Assembly: GCF_002100115.1 (NCBI RefSeq) | Contig: NZ_ANBM01000008.1 | Coordinates: 1 to 64,000 of the forward strand | Reading direction: 5' to 3' | DNA length: 64,000 bases | Source: Anaerovibrio sp. JC8 | GTDB lineage: Bacteria > Bacillota > Negativicutes > Selenomonadales > Selenomonadaceae | Shown: piece after piece, positions 1 to 8,811 of the stretch | Layout: each line of letters opens with the position of its first letter | Numbering within the stretch: the stretch's first letter is position 1 | The notes under the pieces: model-generated | Told to the model about the DNA's origin: nothing | The model's database searches: none | Seen by the model: only the letters and a program-made list of their open reading frames with translations | Position numbers and translations under genes: made by a program

Positions 1-87
1 CGAAGTCACTGTAATGTCAAGCACTTTTTGATATTTTCTTTTTGCTGCCCGCTGCTTGGCTATCCAAAGCACTGTCAGCGACAACAT
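1..87 (-). CDS. Start of an unidentified protein, truncated by the window edge
   Basis: An open frame begins with ATG at 87 and runs off the left edge (29 codons seen). The N-terminus is hydrophobic (MLSLTVLWIA) and then basic (KQRAAKRKYQK), as in a membrane-anchored protein. The frame stays open upstream to the cobC stop, so a CTG or other start a few codons earlier is possible. It directly follows cobC and may be the last gene of the cobalamin operon. Too little is visible to name it, and the start is a guess because no clear ribosome binding site is present. Confidence 0.35.
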   Translation of the reverse strand, partial: MLSLTVLWIAKQRAAKRKYQKVLDITVTS

Positions 88-117
88 CGATAATATTACT
101 ATTTTCAGAGCATCTTG

Positions 118-768
118 TCAACTCTTTTTTACCCAATTATTAATATTTGGGTTAAATTTGCTGCCGGTTAGGTGTACTGTAGAGTTCATCAATTCCACTG
201 TCATTCCCTCATTGTAAGCAGTGACAATGCTTACGGCCGTGTTATCCTGACGGATACGCCACATATTTTTCAATGGCATCCCCAGAGCATGGCAAAGAAG
301 GGTTCTTATAACACCGCCATGAGCCACTATAACTATAGTTTTATCCGGATTTTCCTTTATAAGAGACTCCATTTTCGCCGCTGCCCGTTGCTGAACCTGG
401 ACAAAGCCCTCCCCCTCCGGACAGATTAATTCATCGGGACGGGTAAATAAAAGGTCGTGCTCCTTGGGCCAGGATGCGTGAATTTCATCATAGGTCAGTC
501 CTTCCCATTTGCCAAAGCTAATCTCACAAAACTCCTGGCAGGATGTAACTGGTAAATTTAATGGTGCAGCAATGGCCTCCGCTGTTTCCATGGCACGAAC
601 CAGCGGGCTGGAAAAAACAGCATCCACACCTTCCACCGGAAAGCTTTCTCCCAGCAGCTTTGCCTGCTCCTTGCCCACCTCGCTTAAATCAATATCAGCC
701 TGCCCCTGGTATTTTCCCAGCTTATTCCATACTGTCTGGCCGTGTCGCACCAAAACAATCTTTGTCAT
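118..768 (-). CDS. cobC: Histidine phosphatase, probable alpha-ribazole-5'-phosphate phosphatase CobC
   Basis: A 216-residue protein of the phosphoglycerate mutase-like family. The phosphohistidine motif RHG is at residues 8-10, a glutamate-rich segment (EISFGKWEG) lies near 83, and the second catalytic histidine is in VAHGG near 150. In cobalamin synthesis this enzyme removes the 5'-phosphate from alpha-ribazole phosphate or adenosylcobalamin phosphate. Sequence alone cannot separate CobC from other small phosphatases of the family, so the assignment rests on its place as last recognised gene of the operon, 12 bases after cobD. Length is normal for the family. Confidence 0.85.
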   Translation of the reverse strand: MTKIVLVRHGQTVWNKLGKYQGQADIDLSEVGKEQAKLLGESFPVEGVDAVFSSPLVRAMETAEAIAAPLNLPVTSCQEFCEISFGKWEGLTYDEIHASWPKEHDLLFTRPDELICPEGEGFVQVQQRAAAKMESLIKENPDKTIVIVAHGGVIRTLLCHALGMPLKNMWRIRQDNTAVSIVTAYNEGMTVELMNSTVHLTGSKFNPNINNWVKKS

Positions 769-780
769 AGACTCACCATT

Positions 781-1857
781 TTACCTTTCTGCCAACAGGC
801 TTTTTATAGCTTCCACCAGCTTTTGGTTTTCTTCCATCAGCCGAACCGCAACCCGCACATGATATTGGTCCATCCCCGGATAATTGCAGCAATCCCTCAC
901 CAGTATCCCCTTTTCCCGCATGGCCTGCACAAATTCGCTGCTGGTCATGCCACAGGCTTCTACGCTGAGCAGAATAAAGTTCACCGATGGAGCATATACC
1001 TTCAGCCCATCAATAGCCGACAATGCATTATATAGATAATTTATACATCCCGTAATAATCTGCCGGGAGTCCATCTGATAGGTTTTATCCTTCAAGGCCG
1101 CCACGCCTGCCATCTGGGCCAGCAGATTCACATTCCACGGGTCCTTGGACAGCTCCATTTTCTGCACCAGCTCCGCATTTGCCACCCCAAAGCCCAAACG
1201 CAGCCCCGGAACAGCAAAGAATTTGGTCATGGAACGGAGCACCAGCAGATTAGGATAATCCTTTATCATATCCAATACAGTATATTCCTTGTCCGTGGCA
1301 AGAAAATCCAAAAAGGATTCATCCACCATAATATCCGTGCCTGCTTCCTTCGCCTTGGAAAGGATTTTCAGCAAATCTCTACGTAAAATCAATTCTCCCG
1401 TTGGATTATTGGGATTGCCCAAAATTACTGCGTCCACATCAGGCAATCGCTCCAGCAGCCGGGCCTTGTCCAGAACGAAGCCCTGCTCCTTATCCATATA
1501 GAGCATTTCTATCTGGCAGCCGGCCGCCTTGGCTCCCCGTTCATATTCACTGAAGGATGGTACCGGGATTAGCACCCTGCGGGGCTGACGGGTATGAAAA
1601 TAAATGTACATCAGCTCCACTGCACCATTACCCAAAATGATGTTATCCGGTTCTACGCCATAATGCACTGAAATAGCCTGCTTCAATAACGTACCCGTTG
1701 GATCAGGGTAGTGAACCAGGCTCTCCATGTTATCTATTATTGAGTTTTTAATACTGTCTGATAATCCCAGTGGATTAATATTAGCGCTGAAGTCCAGCCA
1801 TTCATCATTGCGGACCCCAGCGCTATACACATTACCACCATGTTCAAAAGGCTTCAT
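781..1857 (-). CDS. cobD: L-threonine-O-3-phosphate decarboxylase CobD
   Basis: A 358-residue fold-type I PLP enzyme closely related to histidinol-phosphate aminotransferase. It decarboxylates threonine phosphate to (R)-1-aminopropan-2-ol phosphate, the linker joined to cobyric acid by CbiB. The N-terminal HGGNVYSAG segment is typical of CobD. GNPNNPTG (147-154) and the PLP lysine in SMTKFF (K212) are present. The adjacent threonine kinase gene would supply its substrate, which supports CobD over HisC. No truncation is seen. Confidence 0.93.
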   Translation of the reverse strand: MKPFEHGGNVYSAGVRNDEWLDFSANINPLGLSDSIKNSIIDNMESLVHYPDPTGTLLKQAISVHYGVEPDNIILGNGAVELMYIYFHTRQPRRVLIPVPSFSEYERGAKAAGCQIEMLYMDKEQGFVLDKARLLERLPDVDAVILGNPNNPTGELILRRDLLKILSKAKEAGTDIMVDESFLDFLATDKEYTVLDMIKDYPNLLVLRSMTKFFAVPGLRLGFGVANAELVQKMELSKDPWNVNLLAQMAGVAALKDKTYQMDSRQIITGCINYLYNALSAIDGLKVYAPSVNFILLSVEACGMTSSEFVQAMREKGILVRDCCNYPGMDQYHVRVAVRLMEENQKLVEAIKSLLAER

Positions 1858-1878
1858 GCTTTAAAAAACACCCTTAAA

Positions 1879-2742
1879 TCATCTCTGTCTGATAATACAG
1901 CCGCCTGAAATCAGACGCTCTGTTTCAAAATATTCCATGTGCGGGAACTTTGCCTCAATCTCCTTGGAAATGTCCAAAACCTTGCGCATGGACTCGTCAG
2001 GCTTAAAGAGAATCCCCATCATGGTGCCGCTATGGGCCACATTGACTCCAAGAGCCCCCTTGCACTTGGCAAATTCAATAATCTCCTCCAGCTGTGGCTT
2101 TTCCACCACCTTCTGGTTGGCACGGGCACTCAGTGTAGCCACCCGGGCAATATTTTCCGGTGAAAAGTCCTTGCTGAGAGAATCCACTGCATCCAGCAAT
2201 TCAGCCGGGCTGTTTTCATTACCATGATTTTCTGAATAATCCGAGTGGAACTCAACGGTATTGATTTCCCCACCAGTATCAAACATGGCAATTATCATCT
2301 TTGGAACCGGTTCATAGGACTCAATGAGCTTGCCAGTCATGTAATCCATCTGCACTACACCTGGATAGAACACGCCATCAGTTGGCTCAATCCCGGCGGC
2401 CAGTGTTGCAACCTCCTCTGGATCCAGCTCATCATCAATAGCCGTAGCCACTGCCTGAATTACCGCCACAATATCTGCGGTGCTGGCGGCCATCCCCTTG
2501 CCGGTAGGAAGCTGTGATTCCAGGGCCAGGCCCAATGGAAAATCCGTGAACCCCATGTATCCCACCGTGTTTTTCAGCGCTGCACGAGCTTTCTTCCCCA
2601 GACCCGTTTTTGCAGAGGTTCTTTCTGTTACTAATGCTCTAGAATATAGACCTATTGGGCAGGTAACCATAAATGGCTGACCATCTCTCCAACCCTGGGC
2701 AATCTCGCCGCAGGACCCAGGCACTAATACTTCTAACAACAT
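1879..2742 (-). CDS. pduX: GHMP-family L-threonine kinase (PduX-like)
   Basis: A 287-residue GHMP kinase. It opens with the VPGSCGEIAQG segment typical of the PduX group and has the GHMP phosphate loop PTGKGMAASTAD at 79-90. PduX phosphorylates L-threonine with ATP to L-threonine O-3-phosphate for the cobalamin linker. It lies directly upstream of cobD in transcription order, so linker precursor synthesis is complete within two neighbouring genes. A strong ribosome binding site (AGGGGGAG) precedes the ATG at 2742. The substrate is inferred from family and context. Confidence 0.87.
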   Translation of the reverse strand: MLLEVLVPGSCGEIAQGWRDGQPFMVTCPIGLYSRALVTERTSAKTGLGKKARAALKNTVGYMGFTDFPLGLALESQLPTGKGMAASTADIVAVIQAVATAIDDELDPEEVATLAAGIEPTDGVFYPGVVQMDYMTGKLIESYEPVPKMIIAMFDTGGEINTVEFHSDYSENHGNENSPAELLDAVDSLSKDFSPENIARVATLSARANQKVVEKPQLEEIIEFAKCKGALGVNVAHSGTMMGILFKPDESMRKVLDISKEIEAKFPHMEYFETERLISGGCIIRQR

Positions 2743-2757
2743 ATATATCTCCCCCTC

Positions 2758-3516
2758 TTAAAAAGGTATTTTACATGTGAATGCAATTAAAACCAGCAAC
2801 TCGCACAGGGTGCATACAGCACCATAAACGTCACCGGTGACTCCCCCTAATTTTTTAGTCACATAATTGCAGAAACATGCTGTAAACAAAAGTGATACCA
2901 GGACTGCTATCAGTGCCTTTACTCCCCATGGCAGCACCAATGCCAGTCCATATATGAAAACAAGTATAAAGGTTTTCTTACTACTATATTCGCTAAAGGC
3001 CTTTCCCATTCCTTCTTTTCTTGCATAAGGATATAGAGATATGGCCATTACCATCATCATTCTGGAAATAATCGGCATAACGAACATGGCTGCCGGCAAA
3101 TCCACCTCCGGCACATCTGCCAGGGCAGAATACTGAAACATCACCAGCAGAACGAAGGCCACAACGCCAAAGGCACCTACCCGGCTGTCCTTCATTATTT
3201 CCAGCATGCGTTCTCTCTCCCGGCCGGAAAAGATGCCATCCACTGTATCCATAAAGCCATCACAGTGGATACCACCAGTAAGAATAATGGGCAATGCCAC
3301 CATGACAGCCAGCAGCAGATGATGGGGCAAAACCACTCCCACCTGTGGAAGCAGATATGTGGCCCCCCAGGCCACCAGTCCGTATATAGCTCCCAACACT
3401 GCTCCAACCAATGGAAAGTAACGGACGCTTTTGCCAAAATCCTCTTCGGTCCAAACGGTCTGCGTCACTACTTGAATTCGGGTCAAAAACTGCAGCCCGA
3501 TTAAAAATTGCTGCAT
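2758..3516 (-). CDS. cobS: Adenosylcobinamide-GDP ribazoletransferase CobS
   Basis: A 252-residue integral membrane protein with several hydrophobic segments. It carries the metal- and substrate-binding block HCDGFMDTVDG near 84-94, followed by the CobS-typical KDSRVGAFG stretch. It joins alpha-ribazole (phosphate) to AdoCbi-GDP to give AdoCbl (phosphate), at the cytoplasmic membrane. The ATG abuts the cbiB stop codon, implying coupled translation. The nucleotide activator CobT is not encoded in the window. Confidence 0.93.
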   Translation of the reverse strand: MQQFLIGLQFLTRIQVVTQTVWTEEDFGKSVRYFPLVGAVLGAIYGLVAWGATYLLPQVGVVLPHHLLLAVMVALPIILTGGIHCDGFMDTVDGIFSGRERERMLEIMKDSRVGAFGVVAFVLLVMFQYSALADVPEVDLPAAMFVMPIISRMMMVMAISLYPYARKEGMGKAFSEYSSKKTFILVFIYGLALVLPWGVKALIAVLVSLLFTACFCNYVTKKLGGVTGDVYGAVCTLCELLVLIAFTCKIPF

Positions 3517-4476
3517 TTACAGCACTCCCATACTACAAATCACAAAAATTATATGACAAATTATCAAAAATAAAATTGTATCCGTATACATCATACGAAT
3601 TGTCTTCATAATGTGTTCAAGGTCAATCTCCTCAATGGGGTCACCCATATATTCCCGGAAATGCACCTTGCCAAAATATGAATTATAGCCACCCAGCCTT
3701 ATATGCAGGGCTCCGGCCACTGTTGCCTCAGCCCAGCCACCATTGGGACTTGGATGCTTGGCCGCATCTCTACGTAAAATCTTCCAGGCCTTTTTGCCGT
3801 CAAATCCCAGTATAAAGGCAGAAGCCACAAACAAGATACCAGTAATTCTGGCAGGAATATATCCCAAAATGTCATCCGCCCTGGCCGCCACCCGGCCAAA
3901 ATACAGATATCTGTCGTTCTTGTAGCCTACCATGGAGTCCATGGTATTAACTGCACGATACAGAAAAGCCAGCGGCACGCCGCCCAAGGCAAAGTAAAAC
4001 AGGGGGGCAATAATGCCATCCACGGTATTTTCCGCTATGGTTTCAATGGTTGCCCGGGAAACCTCACCAGGAGTCAGCTCCTCCGTGTCACGGCCTACTA
4101 TCCAGCCCACCTTATATCTGGCCTGTTCCAGATCCTCGGCCTGCAGATAGCCATAAAGCTCCTTGCCGGCCGCTGCCAGACTTTTGGGTGAAATGGTAAA
4201 GCTAAGAAAAAAAGCTTCTATAATGGTTACAACGTAAGTATTATCTATTTTTTCTACTAAATTCATTATACCATTTACCACTGCAAAGGTGAATAGTAAA
4301 ACCAAAACAACCAGAAAGCCGCCCAGTATTAATTTTTTTCTGTCACTGTCCTCTTTACCATAGAGCATTCCTTCAATGCCGGCTATGAGGTTGCCAATAA
4401 GCACCACGGGATGCAGCTTGCTCCTTGGATCTCCCACCACAGCGTCAATAAAGAAGGCCAATATTCCTGTTATCAT
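3517..4476 (-). CDS. cbiB: Adenosylcobinamide-phosphate synthase CbiB
   Basis: A 319-residue polytopic membrane protein of the CbiB/CobD family (not the decarboxylase also called CobD). It attaches aminopropanol phosphate to cobyric acid. Family features seen are GDPRSKLHPVVLIG near residues 15-28, RDTEELTPGEVSRATIET near 129-146, ENTVDGIIAPLFY, and HPSPNGGWAEATVAGAL near 241-257. Its start overlaps the cbiP stop by one base, so the two are probably translationally coupled. Length matches the family. Confidence 0.94.
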   Translation of the reverse strand: MITGILAFFIDAVVGDPRSKLHPVVLIGNLIAGIEGMLYGKEDSDRKKLILGGFLVVLVLLFTFAVVNGIMNLVEKIDNTYVVTIIEAFFLSFTISPKSLAAAGKELYGYLQAEDLEQARYKVGWIVGRDTEELTPGEVSRATIETIAENTVDGIIAPLFYFALGGVPLAFLYRAVNTMDSMVGYKNDRYLYFGRVAARADDILGYIPARITGILFVASAFILGFDGKKAWKILRRDAAKHPSPNGGWAEATVAGALHIRLGGYNSYFGKVHFREYMGDPIEEIDLEHIMKTIRMMYTDTILFLIICHIIFVICSMGVL

Positions 4477-6005
4477 TAATCCTGCTCACCCATAATTTCT
4501 CTCAGCTTGTCCATATCCAAATGCTGTTCCACAATATCCGCCAGCCGTTCATAGCTCTGCTGCTTTTCTGCCATGACATTTCTGGTATTGGCCAAAGGCT
4601 CAAGGCCCTTGGTGAGACGAACTGCATTTAAAATACTTCTTCGGAATTCATCGTTATCAAATACACCATGAATATAGGTGCCAAATACATTCTCCTGGGC
4701 ACAGGCCGTGCCCTCCACAGTATCACAGGCCTTACGGCTCCGCTCCTTGATGACAAACGGATGGCTGTCTGCTTCTCGGGTAAAATCAGTCTGACCCATG
4801 TGAATCTCATAGCCCAGCAAATCCCTTGCACTGATGGACTGCTTCATAAACTTCAAGCCGTTGCAGTCCGCCTTCACCTGGCTGGTAAGCTTCTTTTCCG
4901 CAAACAATGTAGTCATGCCCAGAAGGCCAAGACCCTCGACCTCATCATTGTCCGACTCCGTATGATGTGGGTCCATAATCCTTTCGCCCAGCATCTGATA
5001 CCCGCCACAAATACCAATAACCGCCTTGCCAGCCGCTGCATGCTTCTTAATCAGCCCGCCAATGCCGGATTTCTCAAGATAAAGCATATCCTCGGTGGTA
5101 TTTTTACTGCCGGGCAGTATCACTATATCAGGAGTGCCAAAATCTGCTGCATTCTGCACATAGTAAAGGGACACATCCCCCTCGCCGGAAAGGGCATCAA
5201 AATCCGTAAAATTGGAAATCTTTGGTGTCTGGATAACGGCAATTTTTATATCCCCGTCCACAGGAGCTGCCTGCTTATCCTGAAGGGACACGGAATCCTC
5301 GTCATCAATGCCCATCCTTTCAATATGAGGCACCACCCCCAGCACCGGTTTGCCGGTCTTTTCCTCCAAAAACTCTATGGCTGGAGTCAGAAGGGTAACA
5401 TCACCACGGAATTTATTAATAACCAGGCCTTTTACCAAAGCTCTTTCTTCCTCGTCCAAAAGCTCCAGTGTGCCTACAAGGGAAGCCAATGCACCGCCCC
5501 GATCAATGTCCGCAATAAGGAGAACAGGAGCATTCAAATACTTGGCCACCCGCATATTCACGATATCATTGGCCTTTAAGTTAATCTCCGCCGGACTGCC
5601 GGCACCTTCAATAACAATGGTATCAAAATCCCGGTCCAACCGTCCCAGGGCTTCCTTTACCGCCCCAAAGGCTTTCAGTGAATAGCCCTGATGATACTCC
5701 CGGGCGGACATATTGCCCACCGGCTTGCCCATAATCACCACCTGGGAGCAGGAATTGCCCGTAGGCTTTAAGAGAACCGGGTTCATGTCCACCATAGGCT
5801 CCAAACCGGCAGCCTCCGCCTGGGCCACCTGGGCCCGGCCCATTTCGTCCCCATCCCGGGTAACATAAGAATTAAGGGCCATATTCTGGGCCTTGAAAGG
5901 CACTACCATCTGGCCCTGTCTATAGAAAATACGGCAAAGAGCCGTGGTCAGTATACTCTTCCCCACATGGGATGAGGTCCCCATGCACATAATCTTTTTT
6001 GCCAT
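4476..6005 (-). CDS. cbiP: Cobyric acid synthase CbiP (glutamine-hydrolysing)
   Basis: A 509-residue two-domain enzyme that amidates carboxylates b, d, e and g of adenosylcobyrinic acid a,c-diamide. The N-terminal dethiobiotin-synthetase-like ATP domain begins MCMGTSSHVGKS. The C-terminal class I glutamine amidotransferase domain has the nucleophile in GICGGYQMLG near 335 and the histidine in GTYIHGVFDN near 445. It overlaps cobU by one base (TGATGG junction) and cbiB by one base. Full length, no missing catalytic elements. Confidence 0.95.
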   Translation of the reverse strand: MAKKIMCMGTSSHVGKSILTTALCRIFYRQGQMVVPFKAQNMALNSYVTRDGDEMGRAQVAQAEAAGLEPMVDMNPVLLKPTGNSCSQVVIMGKPVGNMSAREYHQGYSLKAFGAVKEALGRLDRDFDTIVIEGAGSPAEINLKANDIVNMRVAKYLNAPVLLIADIDRGGALASLVGTLELLDEEERALVKGLVINKFRGDVTLLTPAIEFLEEKTGKPVLGVVPHIERMGIDDEDSVSLQDKQAAPVDGDIKIAVIQTPKISNFTDFDALSGEGDVSLYYVQNAADFGTPDIVILPGSKNTTEDMLYLEKSGIGGLIKKHAAAGKAVIGICGGYQMLGERIMDPHHTESDNDEVEGLGLLGMTTLFAEKKLTSQVKADCNGLKFMKQSISARDLLGYEIHMGQTDFTREADSHPFVIKERSRKACDTVEGTACAQENVFGTYIHGVFDNDEFRRSILNAVRLTKGLEPLANTRNVMAEKQQSYERLADIVEQHLDMDKLREIMGEQD

Positions 6006-6562
6006 CAGATTTTTTCCTCCAGCTTCTTGATATCCACCGGTATTCCGGACACCACAAGATAGACCTTTTCTGCCGCCTCGGCCAGCATCTGGTTGGCCAG
6101 CCCCGCCAAATCACGGTATTCACGGGCCAAACGGTTATTGGGCACAATGCCGGAGCCCACCTCGTTGGTCACCATTACAACCGTGGCATCGGAGTTCAAA
6201 ATAGAATCTATCAGCTGCTGCAACGCTTTGGTTACATGCTGGTAATTTCCGTCAAAATCGTCCAGATCCGCCAGTGTACTCATTACATTGCTGATGTATA
6301 TGGTAACGCAGTCAAAGAGAAACATATCGTAATTCTTCCCCTGCTCCTCAAGGACCTTGTATGCATCAAAAGGAGCCTCAAAGGTTTTCCATTCCGCCGG
6401 GCGCCGCTCCTGATGGAGCTTGACCCGATATTCCATTTCTTCGTCACAAACCTGGGAGGTGGCAATATAGCCTATATTCCTGCCATGCTTGGCCACAAAC
6501 CGCTCCGCAAAGGAGCTTTTGCCGCTGCGGGCACCCCCGGTTACCAAGATTATCTTCCCCAT
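6005..6562 (-). CDS. cobU: Adenosylcobinamide kinase / adenosylcobinamide-phosphate guanylyltransferase CobU
   Basis: A 185-residue bifunctional enzyme that phosphorylates AdoCbi and transfers GMP to it. The P-loop GGARSGKSS is at residues 9-17. The guanylylated histidine corresponds to H50 in KLHQERRPAEW, aligned by memory with Salmonella CobU His46. VTNEVGSGIVPNNRLAR and VYLVVSGIPV are family signatures. It sits between cbiA and cbiP in a tightly packed operon (2-base gap to cbiA). Confidence 0.95.
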   Translation of the reverse strand: MGKIILVTGGARSGKSSFAERFVAKHGRNIGYIATSQVCDEEMEYRVKLHQERRPAEWKTFEAPFDAYKVLEEQGKNYDMFLFDCVTIYISNVMSTLADLDDFDGNYQHVTKALQQLIDSILNSDATVVMVTNEVGSGIVPNNRLAREYRDLAGLANQMLAEAAEKVYLVVSGIPVDIKKLEEKI

Positions 6563-6564
6563 TA

Positions 6565-7953
6565 CTATTCCTTACTTATCTTCAAATTATATTCACGGCA
6601 CCTTGCCACAAAGCTGGCCACCGCCTCAGGACATCCGGCAAAATGCAAATGCAGGTAAGACCCCAGCACATTGCCCTTGCTGTATCCGCCCAAATACTGG
6701 GCCCCATTACGGGAACGGGTAAATAAAAAGGCCCGCTGGGCATCCGTTTTGCCCCCATCTTCATCCTCCGTGGAAAAATGGAATTCGTGGCCTTTAATAA
6801 CCGTGCCCTGTTTGCCAAGAATACTGTCCCCCTGCAGCTGGGCTGATACATAGCCCACCATCTGCAGCTTCTTATTCATCTTCACCCGACATGGCAAAAT
6901 ATCGCACATTGGAAATACCTTGCCATCAAAGTCCTCCATGGCTTTGCTGAGGAACATAAAACCGCCGCACTCAGCATAAACAGGCATTCCTTTGGCCGCT
7001 GCCTCCCTTATGTCTGCTATCAGCTCCTTATTGTTGCTGAGCTGCTCCGCAAACATTTCCGGAAAGCCGCCACCGAAAATAAGGCCATCCACCTGAGGCA
7101 GACTGCTATCATTCAAAGGGCTGAACTCCACTATCTCCGCCCCCTTTTCCTCTAAAATCCGAATGCTTTCGGGATAATAAAAGGAAAAGGCTTCGTCCCG
7201 GGCGATACCAATACGCACCCTTGAAAGGTCCCCATCATCTGCTTGATGCTCCGGAACCTGCATTGGTGGTGCCTGGCGGCCAATATTGATAACAGCCTCC
7301 ACATCAATTTGTGATGCCATGGCCTCACCCATGCGGTCAATGATTTCCTGCTCCTGATTTTCCTCCACCGGCAGCAGCCCCAAATGACGCTCCGGCATAA
7401 TCAGCTCATCGTTGCGACGAACCGCGCCCAATACGGGTATGTCCAATTGCTCCAGGGCCTCACGAATAATCCTTTCATGATTATCAGACCCCAGACGGTT
7501 GAGAATTACTCCCGCCAGCTTTACATCCTTGTCATACATCTTAAAGCCAAGGGCCAACGCCGCCGCGGAAGCCCCCATGGATTTGCAGTCAATAACCAGA
7601 ACCACCGGAGCTTCCAGCAGCCTGGCTATCTCCGCCGTGGAGCTTATGCCCTTGCTGCCGCCGTCATAAAGGCCCATAACCCCTTCAATAACAGCCAGCT
7701 CCGACCGGGCCGCCGACAAGGCAAAGACCTCCTTCATGGTTTCCTTGGGCATAAGCCAAGAATCCAGATTATGGGATGGCTGACCGCTGGCCAGCCGATG
7801 ATAGCCCGGATCTATATAGTCGGGACCAACCTTGTAGGGCTGGACCTTCAGTCCCTTTTGCTTCAGTGCCGCCAAAAGGCCCGTAACTATAGTCGTCTTC
7901 CCGGAACCGCTTTTGGTGGCCGCAATTACAACTCTTGGAATGTTACATTCCAT
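6565..7953 (-). CDS. cbiA: Cobyrinic acid a,c-diamide synthase CbiA
   Basis: A 462-residue glutamine-dependent amidase for carboxylates a and c of cobyrinic acid. The N-terminal ATP-binding domain has ATKSGSGKTT at 12-21 and the substrate stretch VGPDYIDPGYH. The C-terminal triad-type amidotransferase domain has its cysteine in YAECGGFMFLS near 325 and histidine in YLHLHFAG near the end. It is homologous to CbiP but has the CbiA order and length. The ribosome binding site AAGGGGCG precedes the ATG. Second gene of the cbiC unit. Confidence 0.95.
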   Translation of the reverse strand: MECNIPRVVIAATKSGSGKTTIVTGLLAALKQKGLKVQPYKVGPDYIDPGYHRLASGQPSHNLDSWLMPKETMKEVFALSAARSELAVIEGVMGLYDGGSKGISSTAEIARLLEAPVVLVIDCKSMGASAAALALGFKMYDKDVKLAGVILNRLGSDNHERIIREALEQLDIPVLGAVRRNDELIMPERHLGLLPVEENQEQEIIDRMGEAMASQIDVEAVINIGRQAPPMQVPEHQADDGDLSRVRIGIARDEAFSFYYPESIRILEEKGAEIVEFSPLNDSSLPQVDGLIFGGGFPEMFAEQLSNNKELIADIREAAAKGMPVYAECGGFMFLSKAMEDFDGKVFPMCDILPCRVKMNKKLQMVGYVSAQLQGDSILGKQGTVIKGHEFHFSTEDEDGGKTDAQRAFLFTRSRNGAQYLGGYSKGNVLGSYLHLHFAGCPEAVASFVARCREYNLKISKE

Positions 7954-7971
7954 CTATAACGCCCCTTACAT

Positions 7972-8607
7972 TCAAACCCGCTCATTATCAATAATATACA
8001 TAATGGCATTAATAACGGAAGCCGCAATAGGGCTGCCCCCCTTGGTTCCCTCTACGGTTACATAAGGAACAAGGGTATTCTTGGCCAAGGCCTCCTTAGA
8101 ATCAGCCGCCCCAACAAAGCCCACGGGGATACCCACAATCAGGGCCGGGCGCAGGCCTTCCTCCTCTACCATGCGCAGTACCTCAAACAATGCTGTTGGC
8201 GCATTTCCCACAGCGATAATAGAGCCCTCCAGATCCTTGCCAAAGCTCTGCATGGCCGCCATGGACCGGGTAATTCCCTTCTCCTTGGCTATCCTGGCAA
8301 TCTCCGAATCCGCCACCCGACAGAACACCTCACCACCAAAGGTGGCCAGCTTCCGCTTGTTTATGCCGGTGCGGACCATTTCCACATCTGTATAAATATT
8401 GCATCCGGACAAAATAGCCTTTTTGCCGGACTCAATGGCATTTGGATGCAGCCTGATTATTGGTGCATACTCCACATCCCCCGCCGCATGAATCATGCGG
8501 GAATAAACCTTGGTTTCCTCCTCGTTAAGATTCAGCCCGGCCAAATGGGGTGCAATGATTTCCATGCTCTTATTTTCTATTTCCATAGGTTTCTTAATAA
8601 AATCCAT
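7972..8607 (-). CDS. cbiC: Cobalt-precorrin-8 methylmutase CbiC
   Basis: A 211-residue enzyme that moves the C11 methyl to C12, making cobyrinic acid. The catalytic histidine is H40 in SRMIHAAGD, and VGIPVGFVGAADSKEAL and GTKGGSPIAASVINA are family blocks. It is the first gene of its own transcription unit. A terminator ends the preceding cbiJ unit, and a 204-bp gap with a promoter (about 8660-8700) precedes the ATG. The ribosome binding site is AGGAGG. Confidence 0.95.
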   Translation of the reverse strand: MDFIKKPMEIENKSMEIIAPHLAGLNLNEEETKVYSRMIHAAGDVEYAPIIRLHPNAIESGKKAILSGCNIYTDVEMVRTGINKRKLATFGGEVFCRVADSEIARIAKEKGITRSMAAMQSFGKDLEGSIIAVGNAPTALFEVLRMVEEEGLRPALIVGIPVGFVGAADSKEALAKNTLVPYVTVEGTKGGSPIAASVINAIMYIIDNERV

Positions 8608-8811
8608 TCCAAAACCTCCTATAAGCTAATCATTAATGCCTCTAAGTTATACTGAAATACATAGGTTAATTATATCGCAGTTATTCAAAAAATCCAAGGA
8701 ACACCGCCATTCTCGGTACTTTCCTTTTAAAAAATCCCAAAACAATGAAGAACAACTCCTGAACCATGAGTAAAACCACTAAAATAGGGACTGCAATGCA
8801 GTCCCTTATTT
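8608..8811 (-). promoter_or_regulatory. cbiC promoter region with the shared cob core block
   Basis: On the minus strand a -10 TATAAT (plus positions 8669-8674) has TTGGAT 17 bases upstream (about 8692-8697) as a fair -35. The plus-strand block at 8669-8689 matches the block before cbiD (14474-14494) at 19 of 21 positions. An AAGGAA/TTCCTT inverted repeat flanks the -35 side. No cobalamin riboswitch (B12 box or multi-stem leader) is recognisable; the leader would be about 55 bases. Confidence 0.7.
8781..8806 (-). terminator. Terminator after cbiJ
   Basis: A 9-bp perfect stem AGGGACTGC/GCAGTCCCT with a 3-base loop is followed on the minus strand by ATTTTAG. It lies 6 bases past the cbiJ stop. 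It separates the cbiD-J unit from the cbiC-cobC unit. Confidence 0.85.

Noticed and set aside
4668-5579. 303-codon plus-strand open frame opposite cbiP
   Set aside because: It is an antisense shadow of a gene with secure homology; its translation resembles no known family and no ribosome binding site is present. The same applies to the other long frames opposite glmM, ilvE, cbiJ, smc and addAB.
7950-7970. CTATAACGCC near the cbiA start as another copy of the dispersed element
   Set aside because: Only 7-8 bases match, without hairpin or second arm; it is part of the cbiA ribosome binding site.
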